From Morella rubra (lineage: Eukaryota; Streptophyta; Magnoliopsida; Fagales; Myricaceae): a stretch of DNA of 64,000 bases. The stretch covers positions 22,910,721 through 22,974,720 of the forward strand of contig CM025854.1 in NCBI GenBank assembly GCA_003952965.2, given 5' to 3'. The notes beneath the pieces were generated by a model, which had not been told where the DNA came from, made no database searches, and worked only from the letters and a program-made list of their open reading frames with translations. This document shows positions 58,801 through 64,000 of the stretch, one piece after another (the stretch's first letter is position 1; the number at the start of each line of letters is the position of its first letter). Made by a program: the position numbers and the translations under genes.

Positions 58801-60204
58801 TCAATCACTCGATAACCTGCAGGCATCCTCAGCATCCACAGCGTCAAGTATATCATCATCCCCATCAGTATAACTAGAGCCAACGCCAGAACCACTATCA
58901 GTGGCCAAATTGTACTCTCCCTCCCGATCTTTCCCAGCATTGTCTTCAACTGCAGAATTATGAAAACCAGTCTCCAAAAACTCACTTCTAAAGCGCCCTG
59001 TTTCACGATCTTCTCTATCTGTCCAATAATGAACCAATTCCTTATCAACATTTGCCGTCCTTGGGCTCAACAACACCAAATCAGCCAACTTCCTCCTTGC
59101 CAAATACAACTCATTCGGCTCTATCAACTCTCCCCGCTTATACCCCTCCCTAAGAAAAACTGTATGCAGCTTCCCATGATGCCCTCTCGTCGAAATATAG
59201 AATATCCCTTGATGCTGAAGAAGAAAATCCTTCAATCCCTTCGGCAAATTCATCGCCAACCTAAAATGTGCAATCCTCTCCAATGTAATCTTGTTCTCCA
59301 CAGTTAATGACAACAACTCATGAATTGTTGCTACCGCCCTTTTCTCCATTCTCTTCTGAGCCTCTAAAGACCTCAAATCATACTCCGACACATCCTCATA
59401 AGGTGACCAATACGGAACTCGTTGCCATTTCCACACTGCAATCCTATAATACTTGCCAATCTTAAATCCAGGTGGGAAGTTCACAATAAAGGAAAACCTT
59501 ATATCCTCAGCGTCAATCCCTTTCTCCCTATATTCTCTCTCCCTAGCTTTCTCTATAGCACACACCGCTAAACTCTTATCCCTCTCAACAATCTCAATGT
59601 ACTTATTCCTAGTCTCTTTAGCATCAAATAACCGAAAATATTGAGGGTACTTGAGAACTAACGAGTACTCGAAATCTTCAGGCAAGCCGAACTCTTTCCT
59701 CGCAATGCGCACGTGTTCAAGGCGTAGCCGACCAGTATTCGACATCATCAGCAGCTTCCGGAGGCGGGTCACGGCGTCGGGAATTTGAGCAATGAGAGCT
59801 TGCTTTTCTTGCTCAATTTGCAATAGGGCTTTCCGGGTTAGTCGAATGTAGAGTATTCTTTGAACCGGATGCTCGTAAATCTCGAAAACGTGAGGGAATT
59901 TGAGAACGAAAGCGCCGGCTTCGTGCTGCTCGAAGCCGATGCGGCGAGAGAGGAGGTCGAGGCGAGAGGAGGGGAGGACATGGTTGGGTTGGGAGAGGAT
60001 GAGGTTCTGGAACTTGAGCACCTTGCGGGTCTTCTTCTCGATTTCCATGTAGTTGTCAAAGCCATGGTCCCGTACACGTTGAAGCTTTTTGGGGATGGAG
60101 GTGGACTGGGACAGGGGTCTGGCGAAAGAGAGATTTGAGAGGAGAGATGAAAGGATTTTGAGGGTTGGGGTTTTGTGCTTGAAGGGACTTACTAGGAGGA
60201 GCAT
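58801..60204 (-). CDS. PORR-domain organellar RNA-splicing factor (WTF1-like)
   Basis: This intronless gene encodes 467 residues. The N terminus is basic and Ser/Leu-rich without acidic residues for about 40 positions (FKHKTPTLKILSSLLSNLSFARPLSQST), typical of an organelle, probably mitochondrial, transit peptide. The plant organelle RNA recognition (PORR, formerly DUF860) domain spans about 42-390. Its opening VRDHGFDNYMEIEKK, then KFPHVFEIYEHP, FGLPEDFEYSLVLKYPQYF, and the later WSPYEDVSE and HQGIFYISTRG segments are characteristic. The acidic Ser/Asp-rich tail (about 420-467) is a low-complexity extension. Relatives such as WTF1 (chloroplast), WTF9 and RPD1 bind RNA and promote group II intron splicing in plastids or mitochondria. 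I cannot tell which subgroup this is; WTF9 is one candidate. Confidence 0.88.
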   Translation of the reverse strand: MLLLVSPFKHKTPTLKILSSLLSNLSFARPLSQSTSIPKKLQRVRDHGFDNYMEIEKKTRKVLKFQNLILSQPNHVLPSSRLDLLSRRIGFEQHEAGAFVLKFPHVFEIYEHPVQRILYIRLTRKALLQIEQEKQALIAQIPDAVTRLRKLLMMSNTGRLRLEHVRIARKEFGLPEDFEYSLVLKYPQYFRLFDAKETRNKYIEIVERDKSLAVCAIEKAREREYREKGIDAEDIRFSFIVNFPPGFKIGKYYRIAVWKWQRVPYWSPYEDVSEYDLRSLEAQKRMEKRAVATIHELLSLTVENKITLERIAHFRLAMNLPKGLKDFLLQHQGIFYISTRGHHGKLHTVFLREGYKRGELIEPNELYLARRKLADLVLLSPRTANVDKELVHYWTDREDRETGRFRSEFLETGFHNSAVEDNAGKDREGEYNLATDSGSGVGSSYTDGDDDILDAVDAEDACRLSSD

Positions 60205-62149
60205 TTTTTCAGGGTCAGGGGTTTTGCTCAGAGTTTCGTCTTATCAGATATTTGGTTTTCAGGAACTGGAGAGGAGTGGCGGGAGGGTTTTGAGGTTAGG
60301 GTTTGGCCTGAGATAAAAAGCATTTTTGAGCATTTTCAAGGGTGTTTGCAGAGGGTTGCTTTGCTCTGATGAGTGTAAAAGAGGAGGACAACGAGAGAGG
60401 AATGGATGTTTTGATCGGGGGGAATGGAGGAAATTGTGAAAATAGCAGTGTGGAGGCTCTGGTCGTTAAGACGCTAAGGGCGCAAAATGTACTGCAAGTC
60501 TGCAAGTTAATACTGGGCCTGGGCTCATCAAAGACATTTTAGGCAGGAGGTTGATGGCTTGTAGGCCCACTAAAATGGGTTTTGGTTACTATGGACCTGG
60601 TCTCAGTCAACCAATCAATTTAAGACAGGAGGTGGTCGGTTTGTAGGCCCAAAAATGTGGTGTGGTCCACATTGAAGAAGTATGTTTTTTTGGCGAAGTG
60701 CGAGAAGAAAGGTAATCTACGTATTTATATATTTTTCACATGAGCTAGTACGTAGTTGATTCTCTTATTTGATGTCACTGCCAAAAACTTTCTTTTCTGT
60801 GACAAAGAATTAGATAACATAGTATCAGATTGTCTTCTAACTTTAATCGGACAAACAAACAGGTTCAATTCGTAGCTATGCCCAAACCAATATGCAGCTT
60901 TCTTTAAGAATATGCCAATGAAAATTGTAATGGACTGGTTGATTACCCTGAACAAGCTACAAAACAAGGTGGCTCAATAGCCAATTATTTTTTCTTAGTT
61001 TCTTTTATTTTAAGGATCAGAGAGACGACCAGCGGAGACTACCTTACCTAGGCATTTCTATAATATTTCCTACCCGTCAAGGAATCGTCATCTAGGAACC
61101 TAGACAGGAGAATGGCAGCAGTCCTTAAGAAGAGAGTTAAGCCATAGCCTGACTTTGACGCTGATGCACCGATGTTCAGTAAAGACATAGCTTCCGTCAG
61201 AAGTTGGACTTGTGACGTCATGGGCACAGTGAGCCAATTGTTTAATTGTAGATCCTTTTTCATATTTCTTTAATTGTAATCTTTACCGTTGCAGGATTTT
61301 CTTCTTTCTTGTCCCTTTTTTTGTCCAGCATGACTTCAAATCATCACGTCTTGATCGTGATGAAGCACCCTGTGTCTTGATCAGCGGTCGTGGCCTACAT
61401 TGGGGAATCTCCAGAACAATGCTCAGGGAAGAATTGTCGTAGCTCTACTTTGAATGATCAAGCTGCCTCGCTTGGCTCAAACAATAGATAGCTAGAGTCT
61501 GGAAGTACTGGCGTTTCCTCACTAGATTAGACATGTTTGCATGCATCTTACGTACGAACCAGGGAAAAAGAAGGGCGAGCGAATGATACGTCGCTTTCGA
61601 CCACGTCATATTAGTTATCCAAATGATGCATGCACAGACAGACGGTACATTTCGACCAGCGAGGCGCCGAGTCATCAAAGTAAAAAAGCTGAAAAAGTGC
61701 AAGTCTGTTGGAAGATAAAGATACCGAACTTTTGATTCGAATAATTGGAGATGACAGATCCTACAATTCAGACAAAAGAAGCAACAAAACAAGGGAAGCA
61801 TACTTCCACAAGTGTCCACTCTATAGGATTAGTACGTAACAAACACATTTGGCAAAGAGAGGGCCGAGCCAACCTCACGGGTCCACCGAGTCAATACCCG
61901 AACCACCATTTCCCAACCTGCTATAACTTCACCCCCAAAACAGTCAAGACCAAAAGTCATCATCTTGGCACTCTAATTACCGTGCAGAGTTCCCCAGATG
62001 TGGTTCGTTCTTGACTCGAAACCCTCACGAGAATTTTAATCTCAAGCTTCTTCCACCTTTCTATCCACACTATCTCCTATACTTCTTCATATACGAGTTT
62101 GCTTTTCATAAAACAAAAGTTAAAACAGCGTAGTAATCCACCATCACAA
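60205..62149. other. Spacer between PORR and HD-ZIP IV genes
   Basis: It holds the PORR promoter on the left and the HD-ZIP IV 3' UTR on the right. Short frames (60342-60542, 61048-61263 and 61445-61819 on the minus strand) resemble no known family. No RNA gene or repeat stood out. Confidence 0.4.
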
Positions 62150-63297
62150 CTATGCTACTTTAAGAGCCGCTTTAATCTTCTGAATAGTGCAGGAGACCAG
62201 ATTGTTAACAGTCTCGACCGACTCCACAGTTAGCTTCGCAAACGGTTGGCTATCCAGTAAGATTTGAAATCCAACTGTAAGTAAGCATCCACCTCCATTA
62301 GAGCCATTATCGCCTGCTTGTATCATTGTCCCATTGCAGTTGTTACGTCCACCATGGCTGGGTTGCTCACCAGGAAGAATTGCGAAGCCTGATGGTAGGA
62401 GAGCCACATAGGCAGAATCTCCACCCCCCATTACCACATTTATAGATGGTATGTCAACTGGAGCATAAACAACCACTGAGCCGGAGGCATCCGTCCAAGT
62501 TTCTTGCAATATCAGCATGTTGTTGTCATTGGCATTAGTTGGCTGCAAAATCGCACAAATACCAAGCCAAGCAGAAAAATGAAAACGAATGTGAACATGG
62601 TAAGAGTAATGAATATTTCCAAACTACCAAGGTATGCTAATTATTGACTACTCCAGGCAGAAAATGATTACTCACACTGCCACGAAGAAGAGAGACACAG
62701 TTGCCTTGTTTATGGCCTTTTGCAATATGGACCATCTCTTGTATTGGCCTGCCAATGGATAAAATGTCCCACTCGCTCCTCAACCGGTCATCTCGCAGGA
62801 AATCAAAGAGTCTCTGCTGCGCTACAGGCATCCAAACAGAAGTTGCAGCACTCAACACAATCCCAGGAGGCTCACCGGGGTCATCCAAATTCTTCCTCGT
62901 CATAACCCTCACATCTTCACCCACATTTCCAACATGCAGACTGTCCCACTTGTGAGCCGTTGAAGCACAAACCCCAGAACAGAAGTTATAAGTCATGCGC
63001 TGTGCCAGCTTTAACATGCTACTCCTACCAGCTGGGCTAATCACTGTTGAAGAAGGGTATGAATCAGAACGTGAAAATTAACTAAACTTATGAGTGAGAA
63101 TGATAAGTCAGCGAAAAGAAACCTGCGTGATCTTCATTAAGGATTGTAGATGACATGATGATTGCCAAGAACTCACATCGCCTTTGTAGGGTGGCAACCC
63201 ACCTCTGTGCGCCAAATCCCATGCCAGCTCTAATAAGTTGTTGGTAGAGATGGTGGATAGCACTCTCATCATACTCTGAATGTTCTACCCAGGTAAC
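62150..63297 (-). CDS. HD-ZIP class IV homeodomain transcription factor, 3' part only
   Basis: Three 3' exons are visible (63297-63123, 63043-62676, 62542-62150), joined in phase. They encode the end of the START lipid-binding domain ([12 protein letters not shown]...[28 protein letters not shown]) and the HD-SAD region ([104 protein letters not shown]). This matches the ATML1/PDF2/HDG2/ANL2 family, which controls epidermal identity and binds the L1 box. The intron before VTWVEH runs past the right edge. The homeodomain and leucine zipper lie outside, so the member cannot be named. The ending KIKAALKVA differs from the ALHCE-type ends I recall for ANL2 and PDF2. Confidence 0.9.
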
Positions 63298-64000
63298 CTG
63301 CATTTTCATGCACCAACACTTGTTAGAAGCCATTTACTTACAAAACATAGTTCACAACAGAAAATAGGTAATGACATTTGCAAAAGGATTTGTCCGGTTA
63401 AGCTCCATTGTCCCGGTGACTAAATTACTATAAAGCTTGTAAGGATCTAGTTGTCTCTTCAGTTAGCTTTGTGGAAAAGTTCTTTCAATACTTATGGTTT
63501 TAAGTTCTTCCCTTAATACAACAATTTCTCAAAGGTATTCCAAATGCCACAGGCTATTAAAGGAAGATTGATAAGGTGAGATGGTGTCAAACCCATCGAA
63601 ACACGACCAACCCAGATGAAGGTTACCACCAAAACTAGGCTTTTGTAACAAACCAGCAGCATCCTCTAATCCCTGGACATCTTTTACATATAAACAAGTG
63701 TTGGAAAATCACAACTTGAGTCTTATGACGGTATAACAGTATGGCACGTAACAATTCACTAAAACCCTCCACCGAAATAAATAAATTTATGAACCAACTT
63801 TGAGTTTGTTCCCACCATATTCATCTTCCACATGATGCTCTACATTGGTTGTGAATGTACTAAATGGTCCAGCAGCATTGTTTTGATGCAGATCTGGTTA
63901 GAACATACGGAAAAAAAAAAAAAAAAAAGGCCACCATGTGAATGAAAAAGAAAGGGTCAGGGCAAAAGGGCGGCAAACAGGGGCGGAACTACACAGGGAC
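63298..64000 (-). other. Intron of HD-ZIP IV gene, running past the window
   Basis: No upstream START-domain exon (the expected PNGYSK-type segment) could be found in these 700 bases, so they are read as intron. A poly-A run lies at about 63910-63928. At 63978 the sequence CAGGGGCGGAAC resembles a Tip100-type hAT terminus, possibly the first bases of another element. Confidence 0.45.

Overview
This is nuclear genomic DNA of a dicot plant, most likely a woody rosid. The genes have plant-type GT-AG introns (one uses GC-AG) and the families are plant-specific: class B heat-shock factor, EMS1-type receptor kinase, TFL1/BFT-like PEBP protein, XBAT-type ankyrin-RING E3 ligase, PORR RNA-splicing factor and HD-ZIP IV. 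Spacers are long, AT-rich and hold small transposons. The exact species cannot be read from the sequence.

Layout. 1-6.7 kb: protein phosphatase inhibitor 2 (+, four coding exons, one frame break) and an intronless SIS-domain sugar-phosphate isomerase (+). 7.0-10.35 kb: a complete hAT transposon with TIRs, an 8-bp target duplication and an intact 857-aa transposase. 12.1-14.5 kb: a small COR27/COR28-like gene (+) behind a dense cluster of evening elements, a G-box and DRE cores. 16.1-17.5 kb: an intronless TMEM161-family membrane protein (+). 21.9-30.1 kb: a head-to-tail duplication, each unit carrying a complete HsfB2-type gene (+), its spacer and the 3' end of an LRR receptor kinase. The full kinase gene, EMS1/EXS type (-), lies only at the second copy. 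33.7-42.6 kb: a long gene-poor stretch with a foldback element and a three-unit repeat array, ending at a BFT/TFL1-like gene (+, four exons). 45.2-50.6 kb: a ten-exon XBAT33-like E3 ligase (-) with a Mutator-like MITE in its last intron. 50.6-58.8 kb: gene-poor, with a second, non-autonomous hAT element. 58.8-60.2 kb: an intronless PORR-domain protein (-). 62.1 kb to the right edge: the 3' exons of an HD-ZIP IV gene (-), truncated by the window.

The genes look like ordinary independent plant loci, not a cluster with one shared job. Regulation that can be read directly: heat-shock elements in the leaders of both HsfB copies (probable Hsf feedback), and clock and cold motifs upstream of the COR27/28-like gene. 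The most unusual structures are the near-identical HsfB tandem duplication with damage confined to one spacer, the intact hAT element, the evening-element cluster and the single-base frame break in inhibitor 2. I found no clearly new biological system. Exon boundaries were assigned by hand from splice signals, reading phase and remembered family sequences.
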